Positions 17,666-25,650 of a stretch of DNA of 64,000 bases are shown in pieces. Origin of the DNA: Crossiella equi (GTDB lineage: Bacteria > Actinomycetota > Actinomycetes > Mycobacteriales > Pseudonocardiaceae); the NCBI RefSeq assembly GCF_017876755.1, contig NZ_JAGIOO010000001.1:3209786-3273785 (forward strand), in the 5' to 3' direction. Below the pieces are notes generated by a model that ran no database searches, was not told the origin of the DNA, and saw nothing but the letters and a program-made list of their open reading frames with translations. Each line of letters starts with the position of its first letter. Position 1 is the stretch's first letter. A program made the position numbers and the translations under genes.

Positions 17666-18364
17666 TCACCCCTGGCGCGGGATTTCCGGGACGAGTGTGC
17701 TGCCCGGACCGGCCAGCTCGGCGAACGCCCAGACCAGGCCCGCGGTCAGCGGTACCTGGACGTCAGTGACCAGGTCCGCCCCGGCACCGGCCTGCCTCAC
17801 CTCTCGGCCCAGGTAGCCGAGCCTGCCGTCGGGCTGTTGGCAGGCGGCCAGGGCGGCCGTGCACGAACGCAGCGCGCCCCGCAGGGGCAGGCCGAGCCGG
17901 GCGCAGGCGTGCAGCAGCTCGGTGGCCAGCGCCAGGTCGTGCTGGCGCAGCGCGCGCGAGAGCACGGCGGGCAGCACCACGCCCAGCTCGGGTCCGGGCC
18001 GCGGCACCGGGGTGGTGGCGACGGCCGCGCAGTAGTGCGACAGCACGTCCCGACCGGCGACCAGCAGCTCGAGGGACGCCTCCCCGGGCAGGGGTGCACC
18101 GGCGGGCGGCGGCAGACCGAGCAGGTGGTGGACCACCGCCAGCAGCACCGGGTGTTGTGCGGCGGGGTCCAACCGGCCCGCCGCCCACTCCCCTGCCAGC
18201 CGGGCGACCAGCGGCTCGCTGTCCCGCGCACACCCCAGCGCCCGGGTGCCCGCCCACACCGCCGCGGTGGCCCGCGCCAGGCCGTGCGGCCCGGGCTCGA
18301 CCTCCGCGCACCGCCTCAGCAGCCACCGGACACCGCCGTCGAGCACCTCCCGGACGAGTGTCAC
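17666..18364 (-). CDS. unknown helical protein, DUF6895-like (short form), lanthipeptide operon
   Basis: 232 residues, mainly alpha-helical, no signal peptide or membrane segment. The stretch HDLALATELLHACARLGLPL, followed by a QQPDGRLGYLG turn and a VPLTAGLVWAFAEL helix, resembles the C-terminal half of the next gene upstream (DLTAELLMCARALG, then a THH-like TTLVAALAAGTW), so the two appear related. I associate the pattern with DUF6895, a family that recurs in actinobacterial RiPP clusters, but I could not verify this. Its GTG start overlaps the upstream stop (GTGA). A helper or scaffold role in peptide modification is only a guess. Confidence 0.6.
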   Translation of the reverse strand: MTLVREVLDGGVRWLLRRCAEVEPGPHGLARATAAVWAGTRALGCARDSEPLVARLAGEWAAGRLDPAAQHPVLLAVVHHLLGLPPPAGAPLPGEASLELLVAGRDVLSHYCAAVATTPVPRPGPELGVVLPAVLSRALRQHDLALATELLHACARLGLPLRGALRSCTAALAACQQPDGRLGYLGREVRQAGAGADLVTDVQVPLTAGLVWAFAELAGPGSTLVPEIPRQG

Positions 18365-19374
18365 GACCTCACCTCACAGGACCAGGTGCCCGCGGCCAGT
18401 GCGGCCACCAGCGTGGTGTGGTAGCAGCGGTTGAACACGTACCGCACGCGGTGCTCGGGGGCCAGCGCCGCGCACCGCTCCGGGTCGAAGTGCGGTCCGG
18501 TCACCGCGCCGCCGGGCAGCACCGCCCGGTCCAGGCAGCCCCGGGCGAAGTGGTGCACCGGGCCGTGCCCGCCGCCCAGCGCGCGGGCGCACATCAGCAG
18601 CTCCGCGGTGAGGTCCCAGTTGTGCGCGGCCACCACGTGCGGCAGCAGGTCGTCCACCACGCGCGCGGCGGTGGCGATCTCCTCGGCGGTGAGCGCCTCC
18701 GGCGGGCGCAGGCCCATGTCGGTGGTGTAGAAAACGGCGTGCGTGACGTCGTAGACCTCGAGCTCGGTCACGTGCACCGGGTCGACCGGGGCGCCGAGCA
18801 CCCCCGCCCGGTACAGCTCGGCCAGGCCGGGCAGGCGGTGCGGGTACCCGCCCAGGTCGAGCACGTAGCGCAGCTCCAGGCGGCCGCTGGCCGGGTGTGC
18901 CGGGTTGTACAACCCTCCGTGCGCCAGGTCCACCAGCCTGCGCACTGCGGCCTCGGCCTCGCGAGGGGTCTCGCGGCCGCAGCCCCGTACCGCGCCGAGC
19001 ATCCAGGCCAGGTACCGGAACCGGGTGGGTGAGCGGAGCGGACCGTCCCGGAACCATGGGCGGGTGAGGACGTGCGCCACCAGGTCGGCGCACCGCGCCA
19101 CCAGCTCACCGGCCTCCGCCGGGAGCTGCCGGTGGCACAGCGCGCGGGTGACCACGGCCAGTTCCAGGACGGCACTGAACTGACCGGCCTCGGTGAGGGC
19201 CCGGCCCTCCCCGTCTGGGTCGAAGAGGCCGAGGTGCTCGACCAGCCACGCCAGGGTCGTGGCCAACAGGGTGCCGCCCCCGATCGGCGGTCCGAGCGGC
19301 CGGGGCACGGACCCGTTGCGGCACAGGCGGTCCAGTGCCTCAGGCGGGTGGAACGGCCCCGGACCGCCGTTCAT
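18361..19374 (-). CDS. unknown protein, DUF6895-like (long form), lanthipeptide operon
   Basis: 337 residues, soluble and helix-rich. Features include TELEVYDVTHAVFYTTDMGLRP (about 215-236), an HNWDLTAELLMCARALGG helix and a C-terminal RVRYVFNRCYHTTLVAALAAG. The conserved His/Asp residues in VTHAVFYTTD and the final YHTT recur in proteins I recall as DUF6895; the fold may be an alpha/alpha toroid. It begins with an ATGA overlap on the flavoprotein stop and ends with a GTGA overlap on the short paralogue, so it is firmly part of the lanthipeptide operon. No catalytic function can be named. Confidence 0.62.
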   Translation of the reverse strand: MNGGPGPFHPPEALDRLCRNGSVPRPLGPPIGGGTLLATTLAWLVEHLGLFDPDGEGRALTEAGQFSAVLELAVVTRALCHRQLPAEAGELVARCADLVAHVLTRPWFRDGPLRSPTRFRYLAWMLGAVRGCGRETPREAEAAVRRLVDLAHGGLYNPAHPASGRLELRYVLDLGGYPHRLPGLAELYRAGVLGAPVDPVHVTELEVYDVTHAVFYTTDMGLRPPEALTAEEIATAARVVDDLLPHVVAAHNWDLTAELLMCARALGGGHGPVHHFARGCLDRAVLPGGAVTGPHFDPERCAALAPEHRVRYVFNRCYHTTLVAALAAGTWSCEVRS

Positions 19375-19928
19375 CCGCGCTCCGCGAGCACCGCGGCGAT
19401 CCGTTCCGGCCGCGGCAGGACCAGGCCGGTCACCAGCTGCCTGCTCGCCGCCTCGTACACCGGCCCCTCCTCCGGGGCCACCACGGTGTGCCCGTCCGCA
19501 CGAAGTGTCCGGACGTTGCGCCGCACGGCGGGGCTGTCCCACATCCGCTTGTTCATCGCGGGCGCGAAGACCACGGGACGCTGCCGCGCGAGCAGCACCG
19601 TGGTCAGCAGGTCCGGGGCGAGCCCGTTCGCCGCGGCGCCCAGTACGTTGGCGGTGGCGGGCAGGACCAGCATCAGCTCCGCCCACTCGGCGAGCGCCAC
19701 GTGGCCGGGCCCGTGGTCCTCGTCGGTGCACACCGCGTTGCTCAGCCAGCCCAGGGTCTCCGCGGACAGGAAGCGCCGGGCGTTGCGGGTGGGCACCACC
19801 GTGACGCGGTTCGCGCCCAGCGCGCGGAAGGCGTTCAGGTAGCCCGGCAGCCCGAGCGCGGCGATCGAGCCGGTCACCCCCACCAGCAGGCGCTCGGGCA
19901 GCCTGGGCAGCCCCTCCGGTGCGGTCAT
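19371..19928 (-). CDS. lanD: lanthipeptide flavoprotein cysteine decarboxylase (HFCD family, EpiD-like)
   Basis: 185 residues. HFCD signatures are present: the nucleotide-binding start LLVGVTGSIAALGLP (residues 14-28), the active-site His76 in GHVALAEWAE, the PATAN motif at 90-94 (PASANT in EpiD) and the substrate clamp APAMNKRMW (122-130). Enzymes of this type use FMN to oxidatively decarboxylate the C-terminal Cys of a lanthipeptide to an enethiol, which closes to S-aminovinyl-cysteine. That fits the precursor ending in Cys. ATG 19928 is followed by the conserved N-terminus; the gene lies 25 bases after lanC and overlaps the next gene. Confidence 0.88.
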   Translation of the reverse strand: MTAPEGLPRLPERLLVGVTGSIAALGLPGYLNAFRALGANRVTVVPTRNARRFLSAETLGWLSNAVCTDEDHGPGHVALAEWAELMLVLPATANVLGAAANGLAPDLLTTVLLARQRPVVFAPAMNKRMWDSPAVRRNVRTLRADGHTVVAPEEGPVYEAASRQLVTGLVLPRPERIAAVLAERG

Positions 19929-19953
19929 CCTCGTCCTCCCCGAGAAGTGGTGG

Positions 19954-21345
19954 TCAGCTGAGCAGGAGCACCCGGTCCCACGGCCGGTCCTCCGGCCCGG
20001 GCAGCTCCGTGTGGACAGCGGACAGCAGCGCGCAGGCCACCCCGGCCGCACCTTCCAGCACGCCGACGGCGTCGCGGCGGACGAGCTCGGGATCGGCGTG
20101 GAAACCCGGGGGATCCCGGACCAGGAGCGGAAACAGGAACGCGCTGTTCTCCTCGGCGTGCCGCGCGGTCATCGCGGTCACCCGCGCGGCGCCCGCCCGC
20201 AGTTCCGCGTCCCCGGAGTCCGCGCCGACCCGGTGCAGCACCTGGGCCAGGCCCGCCAGCCCGTGGCAGACCGTGGGGCCGTCCAGCTGCCAGTCCCGCA
20301 CCGGGCGGCGCAGCACGGCCCGCAACGACTCCAGGGCAAGGTGCCGCCAGCGCGGTTCACCGAAGGCGGCGCCCGCCCGGTGCAGCGCGGCCGCCACACC
20401 GGGCGCGCCGTAACACCAGGCGCTGCGCGTCGGCGCGTACCCGGGCCGCTCACCGGTGACCTGCTCCCGCCAGTCGACGCGGTACGGCCAGTACGGCCCG
20501 GTGTCATCCGCCCGCGCCGCCCAGCACAGCCAGTCCGCGAACCTGGCTGCGGCCTCGGCCTGGCCCGGCACCCGCACACCTCGTTCCTCGGCGGAGGCCA
20601 GCAGCGCCAGCGGCCCGGCCACGCCGTGCGCGAGCCCGGTGTTGAAGTCGCCGTCGGGGTGGTTGCGGCGGTCGTCCTCGCTCGGCTGGCGTTCGGCGGG
20701 GACCCACCAGCCGGGCACCTCGACGCCGCGCACCCGGACCGGCTGGGACAGCGCGACCAGGTGCGCCAAGGTCGCCTCCAGCGCCGACCGCGCCTCCTCC
20801 CCGGCCACTCCCGGTTCCTCGGCGGCGTCGAGCAGCAGCCTGCCCAGCCCGGCCGCCCCGTTGATCACATCGAGGTCGTCGGCGGAGACCCCGGGGCCGG
20901 GCCGCCGCGCGCACACGGTGAGCCGTCTGCGTTGCTCGGCGACCGTCCAGAGCGTGAGCCGCTCGCGCAGCCGGAGGTAGCCCCTGCCCCGGCCGGCGCA
21001 GGTCTGCGCGACCGCGGCGACGGCCGCCGGACCGAAGTACAGCCCACCGGGCGCGTTCGAGGAGAGCGCGGTGAACGCCCGGGTCAGGTGCTCGTGGGCC
21101 ACCCGCGTCCACTTCCCGTCCAGCCTGGTGAGCTCACCGAACAGCAGGGCCGTCCCGGGGTAGCCGTAGGCGAGCGAGACCGGTTGCCACAGCGGCATGT
21201 CGAACAGCGGGTCGCGGTTGCGCGCCGCGCCCGCGACCTCGGCCACCCGGTCCGGGTCGGCCAGCCGCTCGGCGGTGCGGACCACGAGGTCCAAGGCCGC
21301 CCCGGCGCCCAGCTCCGGTGTCTCGGTCCGCGTGGACTCGGTCAC
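19954..21345 (-). CDS. lanC: lanthionine synthetase C-like cyclase
   Basis: 463 residues, the normal length for LanC. The zinc ligands are visible: Cys311 in SAWCYGAPG, Cys360 and His361 in TVCHGLAG. The proposed acid/base region GLAHGVAG places His240. Repeated GYPGTALLFGEL- and INGAAGLG-type turns mark the alpha/alpha barrel. It catalyses Michael-type addition of Cys thiols to dehydrated Ser/Thr to form (methyl)lanthionine rings. The GTG start overlaps the lanB stop (GTGA), so dehydratase and cyclase are translationally coupled. Confidence 0.93.
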   Translation of the reverse strand: MTESTRTETPELGAGAALDLVVRTAERLADPDRVAEVAGAARNRDPLFDMPLWQPVSLAYGYPGTALLFGELTRLDGKWTRVAHEHLTRAFTALSSNAPGGLYFGPAAVAAVAQTCAGRGRGYLRLRERLTLWTVAEQRRRLTVCARRPGPGVSADDLDVINGAAGLGRLLLDAAEEPGVAGEEARSALEATLAHLVALSQPVRVRGVEVPGWWVPAERQPSEDDRRNHPDGDFNTGLAHGVAGPLALLASAEERGVRVPGQAEAAARFADWLCWAARADDTGPYWPYRVDWREQVTGERPGYAPTRSAWCYGAPGVAAALHRAGAAFGEPRWRHLALESLRAVLRRPVRDWQLDGPTVCHGLAGLAQVLHRVGADSGDAELRAGAARVTAMTARHAEENSAFLFPLLVRDPPGFHADPELVRRDAVGVLEGAAGVACALLSAVHTELPGPEDRPWDRVLLLS

Positions 21346-24300
21346 GCTCCTCGCCTCCGTCGCTCGAAGTTGTCCAGCAGCGCACCCCTGGCCAGGCCGA
21401 GTACCTCCTGCTCGCGGTCGGCCGGGCCGCCGAAGATCCGGTTGCACGTCATGTGCAGGAGGCTGCCGACCACGGCGAGCTCGTCGGCGACGCGGCCCCG
21501 GACCAGTTCGCCGTAGCGCGCGACCGCCGCGTCCCGCGCCCGCAGGGCGGCCACCACACGGGCACCGGGCTCGCTCGCGGCCAGCACGGGCCAGCCCCCC
21601 ACCGGGTCGACCGAGGTGCGCCACCGCTCACGGTCGGCCCGGAACCGGCGGGGCAGCTCGGCGCGGGTCCCCGTGGTCGCCAGCCAGGAGGCGGCCGGGT
21701 CGCCCGGACAGGGCCGGACGTCCGGCGCCCCGGGCGAGGGCGGCCCGAACGCGTGCGCCAGCGCGGCGACCGACACCACCGCGAGCGTGTCCACGTCGAA
21801 CGGGCTGCCCGGGCGGTGGACCTCCTGGAGCAGGGACACCGCCAGCTCGCTGTCGGCCTGGAAGACCTCCTCCACGGCCTGCTGGGCCGCGGGACCGCCG
21901 TAGCGTTCCCACTCCGGGTCGTAGGCGGCGATCGACCACGAACCGGCCAGGCGGGTGTCCAGCCAGCTCTGGAGGCGGTGGGCCACCCGGGGCAGGACGT
22001 GCGGCCAGAGCCGGTCCGGCGGGCCGTGGAAGCGCAGCCGCAGCACGGTGCCCGGCTCGGAGTAGCGGATGAAGAACCAGCGGTCGGCGCCGAGCTCCTC
22101 GGCCTCGGCGACCAGAGCGGGCAGGTACTCGCGGACGAGCTCGGTCTGGACGTGCAACGAGGACTCGACCTTCAGGTAGAGCCATTCACCGCCGGGCGGG
22201 TGCACCCGCCGGGTCCACGCCGCGGCCGCGGCCGCCGGCACCCGTGGACGCGGCGGCGGGACGGCCGCGCTGAGGGGGACCACGAACTCGGCGATGCCCG
22301 TCCCGTCCCCGGTGGCGAACCAGCCGTCGGCCAGCCCGCAGCCGGTCTCGACGAATGCGATCTCCGGGGTCTTGCGCAGCTCGTCGCACAGCAGCTCCCG
22401 GTGCCAGGCCTCGGTCAGGTCGACCTGGATGCGGTGGTCGGCGGTCAGCACCAGCAGGTCCGCGGGCACGGTCCACCGCTGCCGCCAGGCGGCCACCTCC
22501 TCGGCCCATGCCTCGGCCAGCCGCTCGGGACCGAGCGCACGCGGGTCCAGCCGCTCGGCGGCGGCTCGCAGCTCGTCGGCCCGCCAGGTCGCCGGGCGCA
22601 GCACCGTCCGGCCGTGGACCACCCGGGGCAGCCGGGGGAAGTCCGTCGCCGCGCCCCAGTGCCACGGCTCCCACAGGCGCCCGCCCTCCAGTCCCAGCTC
22701 GTACAGCAGCCGCGCGACGTTGGGGGCCTGCGCGTCCGGGCTGAGCATGGTGTGGCAGACCGGGACGACCGCCTGCCCGGTCCGCAGGTGCACCACGTGC
22801 AGGCGCTCGAGGTCCGCGACCAGGCCGAGGTCGGCCAGGCGCAGCGCGGGCACGCCCGGGGAGTCGGGCAGCCCGATCGGGATGTGCGTCCCGGTGAGGG
22901 CGGGCGCGTTCGCCACGTTGGCGGCGCGGCGGGCTCGGGGCTGGTAGACGAGGTTGGCGTACACCACCGGCTCGGCCTCGGCCGCGCGGTCGGCCCAGTG
23001 CGCGCGGAGAACTTCGGCCAGGTCCGGCAGCAGGCCGCAGAACCGGCCTGCCGTGCCCCCGGCCTGGTAAGAACCGGGGTTCGGGCCGATCACCAGCCGG
23101 AACTCCCCCTCGTCCACGTGCTGTGCGGACGGGGACACCAACCGGAAGTAGAACTCGCAGAAGCGTGTCACCCCGCCGGGTTCGGTCTCCGGTGCCATCC
23201 GCTCGAGCGCGGCGTCGTCCAGCACGATCTCGTCCCGGCCGTCGCGCAGCGCCGAGGCGACGAGCTCGGCCAGTGCCACGTCCCGGCGGTGGCGCTGTTC
23301 CGGCGGCGCCTGCTGCTCGGGCCGTTCGCTCGGCGGCCAGCCGAAACCGGAGGGCAGGCCGGGGCCGACCGTCTCGTCCACCGCGTCCAGCAGCGGTACG
23401 ACCCGGCCCGCGCCGTAGCGCTCGAGGAACCGGGTGTGGAACTCGCGGACCACCTGGGTGCCGCGGCGGGCGGGGGCGAGCCGCCACATCGCCGCCACCG
23501 CGCGCTCGACCTCGGCGCGCACCTGGTCCGGCAGGCGCACCCGGGTACCGAGTCCGGCATCCACGTGCACCGGGTTGTCGTGGTGGTGCAGCTCCCGCGC
23601 GGCGGCGACCACCTCGCGGAGCGCGGGCCTGCCCTCGCCGACCGGGACCGCGTCGTAGGCGGCCAGGAGGTCGGCGAACTCCTCGAGCCGGGCGCGCACG
23701 GGCAGTGGCGCGCCCAGCCGCTGCTCGATCCCGCCGAGTGCGGCGCACACGTGGGCGAGCGGGTCCGCGCCGTCCAGCGGTGGCCGCAGGGTGGTCACCA
23801 GCAAGCCCTCCCGGAGCAGCCCGGCCACCATCCGGCCCGCCGCCGCGGCACCGGCCTTCGGGAACCGCTCGCGCAACGACGCCACCAGGTCCGCGACCAC
23901 GACCGGGGCGCGGGCCAGGTCGAGGGCCGTGCGCACGGCGGGGGTGTCCCGCACCGATACCCGGCCCCACTCCTGGGTCTTGCCCACGCGGAAGCTCGGC
24001 GCGTCCAGGCACAGCCGGGCACCGCGCTGGACCACCGCGCCGTGGGCTTGCACGATCAGGTGAAACAGCAGGGCCGGTTCACGCTCGATCCCGTCGACGA
24101 GTGCGTGCAGCCATTCCATGTCGGGCTTGGTCCACGTGCTCGGCGGGAACTCGTGTTCGACTTTGGTGGAGGAGTCGAAACAACCGTGTCCGACCCCGGC
24201 GAAAAGGCCGAACGGCGTCGGCCGGAAACGCATTCTGATGTCGTAGCGGAGAACCGCGAGGGCGGCCCGGCGTATTTGGGTGTCCTTGCGGGCGGCCGCC

Positions 24301-24527
24301 CCGTCGGTGAGCACCTCGTCCAGAATGGCGGCCAGGCTCGGGCTGGCCACCGCGACCGCCTCGGCCAGCGCGGGCATGGCCGCGGCCCGGCGCAACAGCT
24401 CGACGTGCGCCGCCCTGCCCGCCGACGGGCTCAGGTGTCGCACGGAGCTGGTCAGCGTCGATCCGTCCACGGCAGCCAGCGGACTGCGGACGAGGAAGTC
24501 GTCCCAGGCCACGAATGGTCCGCTCAC
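21342..24527 (-). CDS. lanB: full-length class I lanthipeptide dehydratase
   Basis: 1061 residues, the length of NisB/SpaB-type enzymes. The N-terminal glutamylation domain includes SPLAAVDGSTLTSSVRHLSPS, AVLRYDIRMRFRPTPFGLFAGVG (about 75-97) and later RPGQA-type segments (GSYQAGGTAGRFCGLLPDL); the C-terminal SpaB_C elimination domain begins near 750 (GGEWLYLKVESSLHVQTELV, then RWFFIRYSEPGTVLRLRFHG). It should glutamylate Ser/Thr of the core with Glu-tRNA and eliminate glutamate to give Dha/Dhb. The class I leader-recognition subdomain lies within the N-terminal half. ATG 24527 follows the precursor gene by 84 bases. Confidence 0.94.
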   Translation of the reverse strand: MSGPFVAWDDFLVRSPLAAVDGSTLTSSVRHLSPSAGRAAHVELLRRAAAMPALAEAVAVASPSLAAILDEVLTDGAAARKDTQIRRAALAVLRYDIRMRFRPTPFGLFAGVGHGCFDSSTKVEHEFPPSTWTKPDMEWLHALVDGIEREPALLFHLIVQAHGAVVQRGARLCLDAPSFRVGKTQEWGRVSVRDTPAVRTALDLARAPVVVADLVASLRERFPKAGAAAAGRMVAGLLREGLLVTTLRPPLDGADPLAHVCAALGGIEQRLGAPLPVRARLEEFADLLAAYDAVPVGEGRPALREVVAAARELHHHDNPVHVDAGLGTRVRLPDQVRAEVERAVAAMWRLAPARRGTQVVREFHTRFLERYGAGRVVPLLDAVDETVGPGLPSGFGWPPSERPEQQAPPEQRHRRDVALAELVASALRDGRDEIVLDDAALERMAPETEPGGVTRFCEFYFRLVSPSAQHVDEGEFRLVIGPNPGSYQAGGTAGRFCGLLPDLAEVLRAHWADRAAEAEPVVYANLVYQPRARRAANVANAPALTGTHIPIGLPDSPGVPALRLADLGLVADLERLHVVHLRTGQAVVPVCHTMLSPDAQAPNVARLLYELGLEGGRLWEPWHWGAATDFPRLPRVVHGRTVLRPATWRADELRAAAERLDPRALGPERLAEAWAEEVAAWRQRWTVPADLLVLTADHRIQVDLTEAWHRELLCDELRKTPEIAFVETGCGLADGWFATGDGTGIAEFVVPLSAAVPPPRPRVPAAAAAAWTRRVHPPGGEWLYLKVESSLHVQTELVREYLPALVAEAEELGADRWFFIRYSEPGTVLRLRFHGPPDRLWPHVLPRVAHRLQSWLDTRLAGSWSIAAYDPEWERYGGPAAQQAVEEVFQADSELAVSLLQEVHRPGSPFDVDTLAVVSVAALAHAFGPPSPGAPDVRPCPGDPAASWLATTGTRAELPRRFRADRERWRTSVDPVGGWPVLAASEPGARVVAALRARDAAVARYGELVRGRVADELAVVGSLLHMTCNRIFGGPADREQEVLGLARGALLDNFERRRRGA

Positions 24528-24611
24528 CCTGTTCCCCCTTGGTTCCCTCGTGCGCGCCCGGCGCTGGCCGGAGCCGCGGGAGCGGCCCCGGCCAGCGCGT
24601 GGAGCATGTGG

Positions 24612-24785
24612 TCAGCAGCAGCAGGCGGTGCAGAAGGTGCCCACCGACGGACCGCAGCCCGGGGTGCAGACGACCACACTGGTGATGGCGGGAGAGGCCA
24701 TCTCCGTCTCCACGGTGAACTCCGCGTCGATGTCGAACGCGTCGCTGTCGAGCACAGCGGTCTGGTCGAGCATTGCCGTCGACAT
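24612..24785 (-). CDS. lanA: class I lanthipeptide precursor peptide
   Basis: 57 residues. The leader (about residues 1-33) is acidic and holds FDID at 17-20, matching the FNLD/FDLD box that class I dehydratases bind. The predicted core (24 residues, from Ile34) opens ITSVVVCTPGC, the same ring A/B pattern as nisin (ITSISLCTPGC) and planosporicin, and ends with FCTACCC. Six Cys and six Ser/Thr are in the core. Ring A would be Ser36-Cys40 and ring B Thr41-Cys44 in precursor numbering. The terminal Cys is a substrate for the LanD enzyme. GGGGAGGA precedes the ATG. Cleavage site is inferred by alignment to known cores; no dedicated protease gene is seen. Confidence 0.92.
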   Translation of the reverse strand: MSTAMLDQTAVLDSDAFDIDAEFTVETEMASPAITSVVVCTPGCGPSVGTFCTACCC

Positions 24786-24830
24786 TGGTTCCTCCCCAAA
24801 GGATTTCGGCGAACTGCCCCGTTGGCGGGA

Positions 24831-24853
24831 CAACTCCGATGACAGCGGAGTTG
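24831..24853. promoter_or_regulatory. 8-bp inverted repeat upstream of lanA
   Basis: CAACTCCG (24831-24838) and CGGAGTTG (24846-24853) form a perfect inverted repeat with a 7-base spacer, ending 46 bases before the lanA start. It may be an operator for the cluster regulator or an RNA hairpin in the leader. Confidence 0.5.
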
Positions 24854-25060
24854 GCGCGAGGCGGCAATCGGATCCCGGCAACGTGGCAGTCACGGCAGTG
24901 CGGAACCGCCGGGTGCCGCCAGCTCACTTGACTGCCCCCGCGCGGTGCTCAACCCTCGGGTCTGGGGACCGGCGGGTGCACCCGGCGGGTCTGGCCGGTG
25001 ACCTCCACACGTGGTCGTGCTGTCCGCATCGGTCAAGTGCGCCACCGGGGGAAGTTCAGT

Positions 25061-25085
25061 GAACCGTCGGCGCGGGGGTTGCTAC
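25061..25085 (+). promoter_or_regulatory. putative ECF sigma promoter of the sigma gene
   Basis: GAACC (25061-25065), 15 bases, then GCTAC (25081-25085). The microbisporicin and planosporicin ECF factors are reported, as I recall, to use a GACC-N15-GCTAC-like promoter; this fits except for one base. The start codon begins only 4 bases after the -10 element, so the transcript would be leaderless. This supports autoregulation by the ECF factor. Confidence 0.55.
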
Positions 25086-25089
25086 GGAC

Positions 25090-25650
25090 ATGGCGGTGAA
25101 CGGTGACGACAGTGACGAGATGGTGCTGGCAGCTGTGGCAGCCGGCGATGACAGCGCGCTCCGCACGCTGTACCAGCGGCACGCCCTGGCGATGCTGCGG
25201 CTGCTGCGACGGCTGACCTCCGACGCGCGCCTGGCCGAGGACCTGCTCCAGGAGAGCTGGCTGGCGGTCTGGCAGTCGGCGGCCGCCTACCGCGGCGAGG
25301 CGTCGGTGCGCGGCTGGCTGCTGGGCGTGACCCGGCGCCAGGCGCACAACCGGTTGCGGCGCAAGGAGGTGGAGGCAGTGCCTCTGGAGGACTCGATCGA
25401 CCCGCCGGACCCGTCCGGCCGGGTCGAGGAGGCGGTGCTGGCCGAAGCGGGGCGGCAGGAGGTCATGACGGCAATCGACGCCCTGTCGCCGCCGCTGGCC
25501 GAAGTCGTGCACCTCGCGCTGGTGGCCGAGCTCGGCTACCGCGACATCGCGGTGGTGCTCGACATCCCCGTCGGCACGGTCAAGAGCCGCATGGCCAACG
25601 CGCGCAAACAGTTGATCGAGATCCTGAGCAGGAAGGCGGTGCCACGATGA
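25090..25650 (+). CDS. ECF-type RNA polymerase sigma factor, cluster-situated
   Basis: 186 residues. Region 2 runs LYQRHALAMLRLLRRLTSDARLAEDLLQESWLAVWQSAAAYRGEASVRGWLLGVTRRQAHNRLRR as a region (about residues 28-95), with the WLLGVTRRQAHN -10 recognition helix. Region 4 (about 125-178) includes LGYRDIAVVLDIPVGTVKSRMANARKQL. No ribosome site precedes the ATG, consistent with leaderless translation from the putative promoter just upstream. The next gene overlaps and encodes a membrane-bound anti-sigma. By analogy with MibX/PspX it should switch on the lanthipeptide genes. Confidence 0.9.
   Translation: MAVNGDDSDEMVLAAVAAGDDSALRTLYQRHALAMLRLLRRLTSDARLAEDLLQESWLAVWQSAAAYRGEASVRGWLLGVTRRQAHNRLRRKEVEAVPLEDSIDPPDPSGRVEEAVLAEAGRQEVMTAIDALSPPLAEVVHLALVAELGYRDIAVVLDIPVGTVKSRMANARKQLIEILSRKAVPR

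Larger units (their letters stand above)
24786..25089. promoter_or_regulatory. divergent promoter region of the lanthipeptide cluster
   Basis: The 304 bases between lanA (leftward) and the ECF sigma gene (rightward) must hold both promoters. CACTTGAC at 24925-24932 and its complement GTCAAGTG at 25032-25039 give the same octamer pointing outwards toward each operon. No clear -35/-10 pair for the vegetative sigma factor is visible. An ECF-type match lies at the right end (separate entry). Confidence 0.6.

Noticed and set aside
21318-24842. A 1174-codon plus-strand frame opposite lanB
   Set aside because: Antisense shadow caused by high GC at third positions; lanB on the other strand has clear domains.
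24612-24893. A longer, 93-residue version of the lanthipeptide precursor
   Set aside because: The 36 extra N-terminal residues are unlike a class I leader, and a strong ribosome site precedes the inner ATG at 24785.
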